Source of the DNA: Leptothoe spongobia TAU-MAC 1115
Lineage (GTDB): Bacteria > Cyanobacteriota > Cyanobacteriia > Phormidesmidales > Phormidesmidaceae
Direction of reading: 5' to 3'
NCBI RefSeq assembly: GCF_018739885.1
Contig: NZ_JADOES010000049.1
Span: 1 to 40,321 of the forward strand
Length of the DNA: 40,321 bases
Below are positions 26,767-35,413 of the stretch, in pieces; positions within the stretch are counted from its first letter, which is position 1; each line of letters starts with the position of its first letter. The position numbers were made by a program, and so were the translations under genes. The notes under the pieces are model-generated. The model did no database searches. It saw only the letters and a program-made list of their open reading frames with translations, and was not told the DNA's origin.

Positions 26767-27687
26767 CTACGGAGAGGCTTCATGATAGAACGTCTGCTGT
26801 AGATACCCCCAATACCATACTAGCCAGGTCCCCGTGCGGATTCGCCGTTGCGGATCTGGCAAGATCTGAGACACCCAACGCTTACCACTAAACACACCCC
26901 GTAAACCCTTTATCCGCTGCTGAGTGAGCGGTACACCCAGGGTTTGATCAACCACCGCCCCCGAACGTCCCTGCCAATAACATCGTTTTAATAACCAGCG
27001 GCGACTAATCCGTTCCTTCGGAATCCAATGCTGCACTGAGGCTGACGGTAAATAGTAAAACCTCCCACCATTAGCTTCAATCGTGAGATTAAGCAATCGT
27101 TCCTCATCCGACAGTAGGCTCTTGCCATCACGGCCCAGTTCTTCAGAGAAACCATGATGATTGAGGAGCACATCACGACGATAAATCATGTTGGCCCCAT
27201 AGGGATACTCATTCTCAGGAAACCAACCGGCCTTAGGACCATGATCCAAAATCGTGAAATAGCCCTGGACATAGTAATGCATCCAAACAGGAGGCTCTTT
27301 TTCCCAAATGGGATAAATCGGCCCACCCATGACAGCAGGCTGAGGTTCAACAGTTGTAAAAGCTGAGACAATATCTTCTAGCCAATTAGCACAAGGAATC
27401 GCATCGTCATCTAAATAGGCAATATAATCTCCTTTCGCTACCTTCAATCCCGTATTACGAGCAGTTGACAGACCTTGAATCGGCTCATATTGGTAAACTA
27501 AGTAAGGCAATTTTTGCTGATAGTCAGCACATACAGCTTTGGTATTATCCGTCGACGCATTATCGATGACGACAATTTCAAACTGCTCCCAAGGCAACGT
27601 CTGGGTCTGTAACCCATCCAATGCCAGGATAAGTCGATCGGCTCGATTATAAGTACAGATAACAGCAGAAATCCTGGGGGCAGTCAT
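26767..27687 (-). CDS. GT2 family glycosyltransferase
   Basis: 306 residues from ATG 27687. ISAVICTYNRADRL, VVIDNASTDNT, STARNTG and YLDDDAIPC (Asp93-95) are the GT2 donor and metal motifs. SDEERLLNLTI provides the ED motif. It is cytosolic with a basic C-terminus (PDPQRRIRTG). It lies 70 bases after the GT2 gene at 27758 and is separated by 243 bases from the AlkP-family gene, so it may close the first transcription unit. Confidence 0.9.
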   Translation of the reverse strand: MTAPRISAVICTYNRADRLILALDGLQTQTLPWEQFEIVVIDNASTDNTKAVCADYQQKLPYLVYQYEPIQGLSTARNTGLKVAKGDYIAYLDDDAIPCANWLEDIVSAFTTVEPQPAVMGGPIYPIWEKEPPVWMHYYVQGYFTILDHGPKAGWFPENEYPYGANMIYRRDVLLNHHGFSEELGRDGKSLLSDEERLLNLTIEANGGRFYYLPSASVQHWIPKERISRRWLLKRCYWQGRSGAVVDQTLGVPLTQQRIKGLRGVFSGKRWVSQILPDPQRRIRTGTWLVWYWGYLQQTFYHEASP

Positions 27688-27757
27688 ACGTTATCAGCCA
27701 TGATTGGACACAGAAGAACAATTGGGGAATAACACTTTAGCCAAAAAGATGAACTGC

Positions 27758-28702
27758 TTACAGCCAACGTTGCTTCACCATATAAAGTGGACTCAGCATG
27801 GTCCATACAAAGAAGGTCATCTCGCAAGCAGCAACATCATCTGTAGCTAGCGTGCCACGATACTTGAGCCAGTGCAGAATGACACGTCGCAGTGCCCCTA
27901 AGAATACCTTCGCAGCGATAATCGGTTGTCGCTGTGGAGCAACATTGATCAGACGCAAAGGACAAATGCATAAGCTCGCAGCTTTAATTAAAGACTGCAT
28001 ATAGTCACGCTCCAGACGCCAGCTAGGGATTTGATGATAGGCATGCATAGTAGGGGTATACCAAATTTCCCAGCCATGGTGATGCATATGTAGCATCACC
28101 TCAAAGTCTTCTCCTCCTATCATAGAGTCACCAACACGTCCTACCAAAAGCTGAGTTTGGGGTACACTTTCTAGCCAGGCATTACGGCATACGACGACAG
28201 CGGCTGTCGGTGGCAGACTGAGCGTGTCTGGATCATAGCGATGGGGTTGATCTCCCCGTTCCCGAATCGCAAAAAAAGATTGAATCCGTCGAAAATCTGG
28301 CGATGGCGGCGACTCAAATTGACCATGGATTTGACCACCAAACGCGCCAACTTGGGGATGGGCTTTACCAAACTGACAGGCCTGAGCGACCCAGTCTGCT
28401 GCGGGAATATTATCATCATCGAGCAAACCAACCCAAATACTTTGAGATGAATGCATTGCACGCTGTCTAGCATAGGCCGCCCCCTGCCGGGTTTCGACAC
28501 AGTAGCGCAAGGGACTGCTCGTAGGCCAATCTGTCTGGAACTGGGCAACAACCTTGGCAGTGTTATCCGTACTATTGTTGTCAACCACCAAAACTTCCCA
28601 GGATATGCCTTTGGTGTTAACTTGCGATCGCAAAGCTTCTAACACTATAGGCAACCGGTCAGCCCCATTATAAGTAGGAATAGCAACGGTAATATCAACC
28701 AT
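27758..28702 (-). CDS. GT2 family glycosyltransferase, paralogue of the GT2-EAL protein
   Basis: 314 residues from ATG 28702. VDITVAIPTYNGADRLP, LVVDNNSTDNT, GAAYARQRA and LLDDDNIPA (Asp95-97) are GT2 motifs. GAFGGQIHG, GGEDFEVMLHMHHHGWEIWY and YHQIPSWRLERDYMQSL align closely with the N-terminal half of the upstream neighbour. The two are tandem paralogues 18 bases apart, of which only the upstream one carries an EAL domain. They are surely co-transcribed. Confidence 0.9.
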   Translation of the reverse strand: MVDITVAIPTYNGADRLPIVLEALRSQVNTKGISWEVLVVDNNSTDNTAKVVAQFQTDWPTSSPLRYCVETRQGAAYARQRAMHSSQSIWVGLLDDDNIPAADWVAQACQFGKAHPQVGAFGGQIHGQFESPPSPDFRRIQSFFAIRERGDQPHRYDPDTLSLPPTAAVVVCRNAWLESVPQTQLLVGRVGDSMIGGEDFEVMLHMHHHGWEIWYTPTMHAYHQIPSWRLERDYMQSLIKAASLCICPLRLINVAPQRQPIIAAKVFLGALRRVILHWLKYRGTLATDDVAACEMTFFVWTMLSPLYMVKQRWL

Positions 28703-28720
28703 GGCTAGACAATCTAATAG

Positions 28721-30529
28721 CTAAACAATTGGATTAAAGGGAAACGGCTTTGACAACCGGTAGCCTTGAATATATTCAATCCCCAAGGATTGCAACTGAT
28801 CCAAAACAGTTTGTGTTTCAACCCCTTTGGCAACGAGCTGAACCCCTCTTTTTTGGATGAGTGCAACGCAATCAGGGGAAATTACATCGCACAATCTCTG
28901 CGGACGCTCTACCAAATCTTGACTCAGTTTGAGGCAATCTACTGACAACTGATTCACATAGCCGACCATATCTTCACCATGGGTAATCTCATCAATCGCA
29001 ATCCGCACACCCAACCGTTGTATCTGCTGCATCATGCTTATAGCATCAACTTGCAAACGCACTAATACAGCTTCAGCAATTTCAAAACAAAGAATATCTG
29101 GAGCAACCTGATAGCGCCTCAGCTGCTCCTCTAGAAAGTTTGGAAAACTCGGATCACTAACGCTGGCAATAGAAAGATTAAGAGAGTATACAGCATCAGA
29201 CACCCGATCACCACAAGCCCTGCACACCTGTTGTACCACACGTCGATCGAGGGTACGCATAAGACCGTATCGTTCTGCTGTGGGGAAAAACCAAGCTGGA
29301 GAAACTGGCGGTTGACCAGAAGAATCTTGACGTAAACGCAACAAGATTTCAAACTGCGCACCTTTTGGTGTCCGAGATTCTGAAGTATCCCCTGATCCCA
29401 GAAAAACAACTTCTTGTTGATACAACTCTAACTGACGATTTTCAAATGCATCTGTTAACCGCCGCAGCCATTTCTGACGATCGGGCAGCTGAGCATTATC
29501 CCAACGACTTTGCCACAGATCCTGCGAGAGTTTCCGCAATAAAAAGACAGGGCTAGCAATCGTGCTGGTCAATAATGAACGCTCACAGGCAGCGACGAGA
29601 TTCAGGCTAGTATCACGGGGTCCATTCTTAAGATAGTGGAGAGCAAGCTTGCGCAAATCATTGGCAATATAAGCAGGCACCTTAAAAAGGCGCTGCCAGT
29701 CTTTGGTACCCAACCAACGAATATAAAAACGACTAAGACCCACACAACGCAACAGCGTCACCAAATATTCTCGCTGCAACCGTTGACCAGGGATTTGATG
29801 GGTAATCACCATGTCAGCGTTATACCAGATCTCCCAGCCTGCTTTTTGAATATGTAACATAGCCTCTAAGTCTTCACTGGCAAGGCCTGCAGATTTACCC
29901 TTATGATTCAAAAATAAACGCTCTGGCACAGCTTCCATCCAGGCGGCTCTGCGGACAGCTAACCCTGCGGCTGGGGGGAGAATTTTTGACTTCGGATTAT
30001 AAAGATGAGGGGTACTACCTCGTTCAACAATCGCTAAAAAACAAGCAATATGCTCAAAGCCATCTGGCAAATCACCTTGAAAATCACCATGAATTTGACT
30101 ACCAAATGCACCGGCTTGGGGATAGGTCTGGGCAAAACATTGCACATTGCTCAACCAATCATGGGCTGGAATATTGTCATCATCGAGAAAAGCAACAATC
30201 TGACCATTTGCTTCCATCACACCCCGTTGCCTGGCAAAAGCCGCACCTTGTTCTGCCACAAAACAATAGCGTAGCGGATACTCTGTAGGCCACTGCCGCT
30301 GATAATCCGAAACCACTTCAGCAGTGAGATCGTAACTGTTATTGTCACAAACAATCACTTCCCATTTAAGCTGATCTATATTCACCTGCTGCTTGAGTAG
30401 ATCCAGCACTTGGGGAAGACGCTCCGCCCCATTGTACGTGGGAATAGCAACGGTAATATCCAAGCAAACTTGCTTTTTAGCGACGCTGGGTTCAGCCGCT
30501 GTACTAGATTGATAATCAACGGTCATCAT
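28721..30529 (-). CDS. GT2 glycosyltransferase fused to a degenerate EAL (c-di-GMP) domain
   Basis: 602 residues from the ATG at 30529; a TTG at 30628 would add 33 residues that do not resemble the family N-terminus. Residues about 20-330 are GT2: DITVAIPTYNGAERLP, FLDDDN with Asp116-118, SEDLEAML. Residues about 350-602 are an EAL domain: EILLR (394-398), Asn451 in LNLS, FEIAE with Glu483, Lys534 in DCLKL and Gln588 in IQGY are kept. The catalytic pair reads Asp513-Glu514 (IDEITHGE, where active enzymes have DDFGTGYS), and the general-base Glu of AEGVE is Lys568 (AKGVE). I infer a c-di-GMP-binding, probably non-hydrolysing regulatory domain. It is the first gene of the glycan locus. Confidence 0.88.
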   Translation of the reverse strand: MMTVDYQSSTAAEPSVAKKQVCLDITVAIPTYNGAERLPQVLDLLKQQVNIDQLKWEVIVCDNNSYDLTAEVVSDYQRQWPTEYPLRYCFVAEQGAAFARQRGVMEANGQIVAFLDDDNIPAHDWLSNVQCFAQTYPQAGAFGSQIHGDFQGDLPDGFEHIACFLAIVERGSTPHLYNPKSKILPPAAGLAVRRAAWMEAVPERLFLNHKGKSAGLASEDLEAMLHIQKAGWEIWYNADMVITHQIPGQRLQREYLVTLLRCVGLSRFYIRWLGTKDWQRLFKVPAYIANDLRKLALHYLKNGPRDTSLNLVAACERSLLTSTIASPVFLLRKLSQDLWQSRWDNAQLPDRQKWLRRLTDAFENRQLELYQQEVVFLGSGDTSESRTPKGAQFEILLRLRQDSSGQPPVSPAWFFPTAERYGLMRTLDRRVVQQVCRACGDRVSDAVYSLNLSIASVSDPSFPNFLEEQLRRYQVAPDILCFEIAEAVLVRLQVDAISMMQQIQRLGVRIAIDEITHGEDMVGYVNQLSVDCLKLSQDLVERPQRLCDVISPDCVALIQKRGVQLVAKGVETQTVLDQLQSLGIEYIQGYRLSKPFPFNPIV

Positions 30530-31017
30530 GTCTAGAAACCGAAGTTTTCTAATAAGGATGTAAACAACTGCTCCAACTGTAATATCTGATTTTCCAGACA
30601 TCAACGCATCAGAAACAATTTCAATCAAGCCTAATGACTAGCACCAAAAAGAATTAACGAACCAACCGATACTGTCTATCAATATCACCTTGATATCAGC
30701 ATATTGAGAGATATAAACTATGCTGTCCCCCTCGTTCATTAGAACATACGTCTTAGGCTATGGAAAGTGAGAGACAGGTAATTTACTAAAAGCTGTTACC
30801 AATGATACTTACACCAAAACACAGCTGACAACTACCCATACGAGCCATCTTCCACATCTAGTACGATCTATTTCTTGATACCAGCCTAGCTATTCACAAT
30901 AGTCCCATGCCACTCTTAACTGACATGCTGCCATAGGCCCCTCTGGACTGCACACCCCACCAATGGATAGATATAGTCAAGACGGAGTATTTTCCAAAAT
31001 TTTGCGTTAACACACCC
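30530..31017. other. Intergenic region without a supported gene
   Basis: 488 bases between the start of the GT2-EAL gene and the end of cbiT, both on the minus strand. Only short, unconvincing frames are present. It should contain the promoter of the glycan locus. A near-palindromic stretch around 30680-30715 (TATCAATATCACC with GATATCAGCATATTGAGAGATA) could be an operator, but I cannot support a specific site. Confidence 0.4.
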
Positions 31018-31614
31018 CTAAAACTTTTCACCACTGAGGATAAAGGTCGGCACAATGGGTTTGAGAACTTGATTGGACCCACGGGTTTCTAGTCGACTTC
31101 CCCCCGTCTGCACCACTTCAATATTACGCACCTGCAAATCGGCAAAGCTCTCAGAAATGGAGTAGAGCGATTGAAAGTTACCGGCAATTGCCACCAGCCG
31201 ACCATGGGGGGCTAGCTTTGCCCAAACACTCGTTAATAAAGGTTTTAGATCTCGCCCACCCTCGATCAAAACAGCATCCGGCACATGGGGCAGACTATCA
31301 AAACAATCAGGCGCATTCCCAACTACGACATCCACATTCGCCACACCAAACCGCTGACAGTTTCGTTTGATCAGCGCCGCAACATCTTCATCACGTTCTA
31401 CGGCCACAATGGCACCCTTTGGACAGAGCAAAGCAGCTTCGACAGGAATCGTTCCTGTCCCTGCCCCAATGTCCCAAAGTACTGCTTGGGGCTCTAATCG
31501 CAGGGCGCTCAAAAGTACCAGACGTACCTCACGCTGACTCATAGGGATGCCAGGAAGCTGCTCAAATAAACGATCAGGAATACCGGGAGTAGCATAGGGC
31601 CAGAGAGGCTCCAT
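31018..31614 (-). CDS. cbiT: Cobalt-precorrin-6B/precorrin-6Y C15-methyltransferase, decarboxylating (CbiT)
   Basis: 198 residues from ATG 31614. The SAM-binding motif is LWDIGAGTGTIPVEAA (46-61). GIPDRLF and PMSQREVR at the N-terminus and LIEGGRDLKPLL are CbiT features. It methylates C15 and removes the acetate side-chain carboxyl in corrin ring synthesis. In many bacteria this is fused with CbiE as CobL; here it is separate. It lies 83 bases after the PLP decarboxylase gene on the same strand. No cobalamin riboswitch was seen upstream. Confidence 0.88.
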   Translation of the reverse strand: MEPLWPYATPGIPDRLFEQLPGIPMSQREVRLVLLSALRLEPQAVLWDIGAGTGTIPVEAALLCPKGAIVAVERDEDVAALIKRNCQRFGVANVDVVVGNAPDCFDSLPHVPDAVLIEGGRDLKPLLTSVWAKLAPHGRLVAIAGNFQSLYSISESFADLQVRNIEVVQTGGSRLETRGSNQVLKPIVPTFILSGEKF

Positions 31615-31697
31615 GGAGATTTGCCTTCATTCAAATTCTGGAATAGCCTGAGGATAACGCTGTTCTTTCAGCATGGCTAGGGCAAATCGAAAATGGC

Positions 31698-33125
31698 CTA
31701 ATCAATAAGAACCCTCAGGCTCTGCAAGGTAGGATCCGCTAGACCACTAAGATGAGCACCTGATACCTGAGCCATGGTTAACGTGCTCAGTAGCTGGTCC
31801 GTAATGGGCTCACCCGGCATCAGATTAGGAATTCCCGGTGGATAAATACAAACTGTATCAGCGCTTAAGCGACCGATGGCATGTTCTATAGCACAGACCT
31901 CAGTCGGCGCAAAAAAAGCATCTCGGGGTGAGACACCAGCCATAGGCATATCCAACCAAAGCTGAGATTTAGCCGCCCTACCCGTTGCAGGCAGCTGCCT
32001 CAATCCTTGCACTAATCGTTCGATATCTGCTGCCGAATTACCTAGACTGACAATAAACGTGAGCTGATGCAATGTCGGTAGCTCAGCGGTTACTCCTCGC
32101 TCATGCAGCCAGGTATCAGCAGCAAAGCCAGTCGTATCCATAGCAGAGACATCGACAGTCAGACGAGTCAGATCCTGCTGAAAAACGCCTCCATCACCAA
32201 CATCCAGCACCGGTAGCGGGCTAGCATGTAACTGCTGACGCGCAAGTTGAGCCAAGGTCAGCGTTTGTTCCATAAGTCCCTGTCCTTGGTTCGCCATCTG
32301 GTGACGAGCTGCATCCAGGGATCCCAGTAAAAGGTAACTAGGACTACTGGATTGGGTCATTCGTAGCGCCTGACTTAATCGCGCGCGATCGCATCGATCT
32401 CCTTGTACATGCAACAGAGCAGCCTGGGTAAATGCTGCCAAAACCTTATGGGCCGAATGAATCACAACATCAGCCCCACTACTGAGGGCTGATGGTGGCA
32501 AGCCCTCATGAAAAGCAAAATGTGGTCCATGGGCAGCATCCACAATCAGCGGCACACCATACCCATGGACCACATTTGCTATAGCCTCAATATCACTACA
32601 CACACCTTCATAGGTGGGGGAAACGACGACCACTGCCTTAACACCTGGATACCGTTGCAGTGCAGCAGCGATCTCATCCGCCCGCATACCAAGAAACAAC
32701 TGCCAATCCGAGCTATAAACTGGCGCGATCCAAACCGGCATAGCCCCTGACAAAATTAGCCCCGAAAGAACCGACTGATGAGCATTCCGAGGCACAATCA
32801 CCCGATCGCCAGGTCCACAGGTAGCCAACAAAGCTGCCTCAATCCCACAGGTCGATCCATTCACCAAAAACCAAGTTTGTTCTGCTCCAAAGGCCTGAGC
32901 AGCCAAGCACTGTGCCTCTAAAATCACTGACTCTGGAGCAAATAAATCATCTAACTCCGGCAGTTCCGGCACATCAACTCGAAAAATATCATCTCCAAAT
33001 ACAGCCCGATGCAGCTGTGAAATACCATGCCCTCCTTTATGTCCAGGAGTGTAAAACGCTGCGCATTGACGAGCAGCAGAGCTGCACAAAGCATTCACCA
33101 GTGGAGCTTGGGTTTGAGATCGCAT
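31698..33125 (-). CDS. PLP-dependent Orn/Lys/Arg decarboxylase family protein
   Basis: 475 residues from ATG 33125; a TTG at 33161 would add 12 residues. FYTPGHKGG near the N-terminus, NGSTCGIEA, the PLP-ring Asp196 in VDAAHG and the Schiff-base Lys227 in HSAHK are all present. This is the short (about 480-residue) form common in cyanobacteria and Gram-positives, probably an arginine or lysine decarboxylase for polyamine supply. Substrate is not certain. PPGIPNLMPGE in the C-terminal domain matches the family. Confidence 0.88.
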   Translation of the reverse strand: MRSQTQAPLVNALCSSAARQCAAFYTPGHKGGHGISQLHRAVFGDDIFRVDVPELPELDDLFAPESVILEAQCLAAQAFGAEQTWFLVNGSTCGIEAALLATCGPGDRVIVPRNAHQSVLSGLILSGAMPVWIAPVYSSDWQLFLGMRADEIAAALQRYPGVKAVVVVSPTYEGVCSDIEAIANVVHGYGVPLIVDAAHGPHFAFHEGLPPSALSSGADVVIHSAHKVLAAFTQAALLHVQGDRCDRARLSQALRMTQSSSPSYLLLGSLDAARHQMANQGQGLMEQTLTLAQLARQQLHASPLPVLDVGDGGVFQQDLTRLTVDVSAMDTTGFAADTWLHERGVTAELPTLHQLTFIVSLGNSAADIERLVQGLRQLPATGRAAKSQLWLDMPMAGVSPRDAFFAPTEVCAIEHAIGRLSADTVCIYPPGIPNLMPGEPITDQLLSTLTMAQVSGAHLSGLADPTLQSLRVLID

Positions 33126-33189
33126 GATGAGTGACAGAAAATATCCTAACCAGGGTGCCAATCACCATCAAACAATATGCGCGCAGCAT

Positions 33190-33225
33190 AAAAAAGCGCT
33201 GCAAGCTCTTGAGAGCTCCCAGCGC
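33190..33225 (-). terminator. Rho-independent terminator
   Basis: Read on the minus strand: stem GCGCTG with CAGCGC, an inner GAGCTC/GAGCTT pairing, then six T. It lies 87 bases after the stop of the gene at 33312 and upstream of the decarboxylase start, so it separates the two units. Confidence 0.88.
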
Positions 33226-33311
33226 AATATCTCAATGTTGATGACACACCTAGACGATGCTGACTACAAGTTCAGACTGTATCTTTAGAGCCTTTACTTT
33301 GCAGCCTCCCC

Positions 33312-33785
33312 CTATCGGCGAATGTTCTTAGCCATGTTGCGGAACATATCCATACCAGTGTCAGGCGTACGACGCACTACAGGCTCTTGAGCAGGTGTCT
33401 CTGCAGCAGGCGTTTCGGCCACAGGCGTTTCGGCCACAGGCGTTTCGGCCACAGGCGCTGCTGCTGGCGTGGGAGCAGGAGCCGCTGGCGCAGGGGCTGC
33501 GGGAGCAGGCGTTCTAAAAGCAGCAAAAGTAGCAGCTCCGAAGCCGGAAGTCGTGGGCTTGGCAGCCTCCCCCACTTCTACACTATTGCTAGAAGAAATG
33601 CTCCTAACACTCTCAAGTTCTTCTTGTCCCTTTTTCTTAGCGAATGTGCGACGGACTACAACTTCCTTTCGCATGTAGTCGATATCACCCAAAGTTTTAG
33701 CGTCATCTTCGCTCAAGAAAAAAGCTTCTTTTGATTGGGGGCCTTGATCTTGGTTGCCGCCAAAGAGTCCGAATAATCCAGCCAT
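33312..33785 (-). CDS. Conserved cyanobacterial protein with Pro/Ala repeat linker
   Basis: 157 residues from ATG 33785. The N-terminus is Gly-rich (MAGLFGLFGGNQ). A conserved block follows (KEAFFLSEDDAKTLGDIDYM, then VVVRRTFAKK, about 19-52). Next comes a low-complexity Pro/Ala linker, including three exact and one variant copy of PVAET, and a short basic tail with TGMDMFRNMAKNIRR. I recall the AFFL...AKT.G.IDYMR block from other cyanobacteria but know no function. The gene is flanked by terminators on both sides and so is monocistronic. Confidence 0.7.
   Translation of the reverse strand: MAGLFGLFGGNQDQGPQSKEAFFLSEDDAKTLGDIDYMRKEVVVRRTFAKKKGQEELESVRSISSSNSVEVGEAAKPTTSGFGAATFAAFRTPAPAAPAPAAPAPTPAAAPVAETPVAETPVAETPAAETPAQEPVVRRTPDTGMDMFRNMAKNIRR
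33410..33454. repeat. Three tandem copies of a 15-base unit
   Basis: GCGTTTCGGCCACAG is repeated three times exactly inside the gene at 33312, encoding PVAET repeats on the minus strand; a fourth degenerate copy adjoins at about 33395. It is a short in-frame coding repeat likely to vary in number between strains. Confidence 0.9.
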
Positions 33786-33933
33786 AATTCTTTTATGTAA
33801 CGAATGGTAGCCATTAAGTTGTTTTATATTAACTTTTACTAGCCATTCTCAGAAACGTTATTTTTTAAATTTTCGTAAACATTCAGCCTAACTGCGCCTT
33901 CCTAGAAAACTGCAAAGCCCCTAAAATAAAGAA

Positions 33934-33961
33934 GTCCAGCTGTTTTCTCAAACAGCTGGAC
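33934..33961 (-). terminator. Rho-independent terminator of the DUF3181 gene
   Basis: A perfect 12-bp stem (GTCCAGCTGTTT with AAACAGCTGGAC) and a four-base loop. On the minus strand it is followed by TTCTTTATTTT. It lies 105 bases beyond the stop at 34067. A weaker T-tract also follows on the plus strand. Confidence 0.85.
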
Positions 33962-34066
33962 AATATTCTTTCCAAGCCCAATAGGTGTCTATAGTTATGA
34001 GCATTACAGCTATTAAATTAAGCTCACTCAGCTCACAGCTTAGGCGCACTCACGAGAACGAATTAC

Positions 34067-34375
34067 TTACAGCTCACTACGATGGCGTTCTAGCAAGTCG
34101 AGCAGATCCACCTGGCACTGAATAGGTACTAAATCGCTCAGGGGTAACGAGCGCCGCCCACCCCCTAACCTCACGGGAATAGATTGCAAAATTTCTACCA
34201 CACCAGTCTCTGAAAGATCACTATCAGTCACCATAGGATAAAACTTCTCTGCCAACGTGGTATGCAACGAAGTGTCCTTTAAATACAAATGCCATTTGGC
34301 AACATCAATGTAGACCGTATCTCCAATATCTGCTGCTAAAGCTTCGATCACTACTGCCGCACCAGGGTATGCCAT
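34067..34375 (-). CDS. DUF3181-family cyanobacterial protein
   Basis: 102 residues from ATG 34375, with AGAAAGAG upstream. VVIEALAADIGDTVYIDVAKWHLYLKD and the GGGRRSLPLSDL segment fit a small cyanobacterial family (DUF3181) of unknown function. The protein is soluble and acidic overall. It is 102 bases from the 2TM gene upstream and has its own terminator downstream. Confidence 0.75.
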   Translation of the reverse strand: MAYPGAAVVIEALAADIGDTVYIDVAKWHLYLKDTSLHTTLAEKFYPMVTDSDLSETGVVEILQSIPVRLGGGRRSLPLSDLVPIQCQVDLLDLLERHRSEL

Positions 34376-34477
34376 GGTTATTTCTCTTTCTAGAGGAAAG
34401 TTATCCTGTCACCTAAGGGTAAAAGGTCTAGCCTGCTAAAAGATCGGTTCGTAAAATGCGTTAATAAAGTTTTCGAT

Positions 34478-34747
34478 TTATAACAATGGCTTGTCTGGTT
34501 TGGCGTCAGATGATGAATAGGTTGAGATCGCGAATAGCCAAACCCCATGAGCACCCAAGCAAACAAGCCAAGGCAACGTCAGCTTTGGCAACCACAATAG
34601 AGTACCCGGCATAAACCCATGGAAAAACCACAATCCTGAGTTAAACGCCGTAAATGCCGCAAAATGCACAGCAAAATTAATCCTGTCTTCTAGCTTGCGA
34701 TAGGCAGGATCAGCACGATCAGGTTTACGTGGCCACTTAGGAGGCAT
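34478..34747 (-). CDS. Small 2TM-domain membrane protein
   Basis: 89 residues from ATG 34747. A basic N-terminus (PPKWPRKPDRADPAYRKLED) is followed by two hydrophobic helices (about 26-48 and 53-75). The layout and the AFTAFNSGLWF segment fit the 2TM domain family. The function is unknown. It is 18 bases after moaC on the same strand and is likely co-transcribed. Confidence 0.75.
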   Translation of the reverse strand: MPPKWPRKPDRADPAYRKLEDRINFAVHFAAFTAFNSGLWFFHGFMPGTLLWLPKLTLPWLVCLGAHGVWLFAISTYSSSDAKPDKPLL

Positions 34748-34765
34748 ATAGCACCAAAGAATTTG

Positions 34766-35263
34766 TTATGGACTATTAGTATAATCTCCCGATTTACCAC
34801 CGGTTTTACTCAGCAAACGAATATCCTCAATTTGCATCGACTTTTGCAACGCTTTTGCCATGTCATACAGTGTTAATGCCGCCACAGATACCGCCGTTAG
34901 AGCCTCCATTTCTACCCCAGTTTGACCTGTCGTTTTCACCATCGCCCGAATACGATAGCCTGGACGACCATAATCCGGCTCCAACTGAATTTCTACCGTC
35001 TTAAGGGGTAAGGGATGACATAGCGGTATCAAATTAGCTGTCTGTTTCGCCGCCATAATGCCAGCAATCCGGGCAGTGCTCAATACATCGCCCTTAGGCA
35101 CATTGCCAGACTCAACTGCTGCCAGCGTTTTATCACTCATACGTATATACCCTTCAGCCAGAGCAACCCGTTGAGTCACCGCTTTGTCAGTCACATCCAC
35201 CATATGCGCAGCTCCCCCACTATCGAGATGAGTCAAGGATGGTTGTTGAGATTGATGGGGCAT
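34766..35263 (-). CDS. moaC: Cyclic pyranopterin monophosphate synthase (MoaC)
   Basis: 165 residues from ATG 35263, the normal length; longer frames from 35290 (ATG) or 35314 (TTG) add sequence not seen in the family. The enzyme converts 3',8-cyclo-7,8-dihydro-GTP to cyclic pyranopterin in molybdenum-cofactor synthesis. MVDVTDKAVTQR, LIPLCHPLPL (78-87), GVEMEALTAVSVAALT (116-131), Asp134 and Lys137 in LYDMAKA, and SKTGGKSGD are all present. No other moa gene is in the window. Confidence 0.95.
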   Translation of the reverse strand: MPHQSQQPSLTHLDSGGAAHMVDVTDKAVTQRVALAEGYIRMSDKTLAAVESGNVPKGDVLSTARIAGIMAAKQTANLIPLCHPLPLKTVEIQLEPDYGRPGYRIRAMVKTTGQTGVEMEALTAVSVAALTLYDMAKALQKSMQIEDIRLLSKTGGKSGDYTNSP

Positions 35264-35340
35264 AGACCAAACACCTGAAAAAATTGCCATGAAAAATTTT
35301 GAATAGCGTCTCAACAGTGTGTTACAGTTTAATCCTGTTA

Positions 35341-35413
35341 GAGCCTGTAGCTCAGTGGACAGAGCACCTGGCTACGGACCAGGGTGTCGGGGGTTCGAAT
35401 CCCTCCAGGCTCG
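35341..35413 (+). tRNA. tRNA-Arg(ACG)
   Basis: A 73-nt cloverleaf. The acceptor GAGCCTG pairs with CAGGCTC, with G as discriminator. The anticodon stem CCTGG/CCAGG encloses loop CTACGGA with anticodon ACG. The T-loop is TTCGAAT. No CCA is encoded. The stop codon of the convergent MFS gene begins at the next base (35414). Confidence 0.97.

Noticed and set aside
30894..31082. 62-codon minus-strand ORF after cbiT
   Set aside because: It overlaps the cbiT end in another frame and has no ribosome-binding site or recognisable content.
31615..31697. Cobalamin riboswitch upstream of cbiT
   Set aside because: The gap to the decarboxylase gene is only 83 bases and no B12-box-like conserved core was found.
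33410..33454. Tandem 15-base repeats as a possible CRISPR array
   Set aside because: The units are contiguous without spacers and in frame within a gene. No CRISPR array or cas gene is seen in the window.
33387..33734. 115-codon Arg-rich plus-strand ORF
   Set aside because: It is the antisense of the Pro/Ala repeat linker; the RRFGHRRFGH pattern reflects the 15-base repeat.
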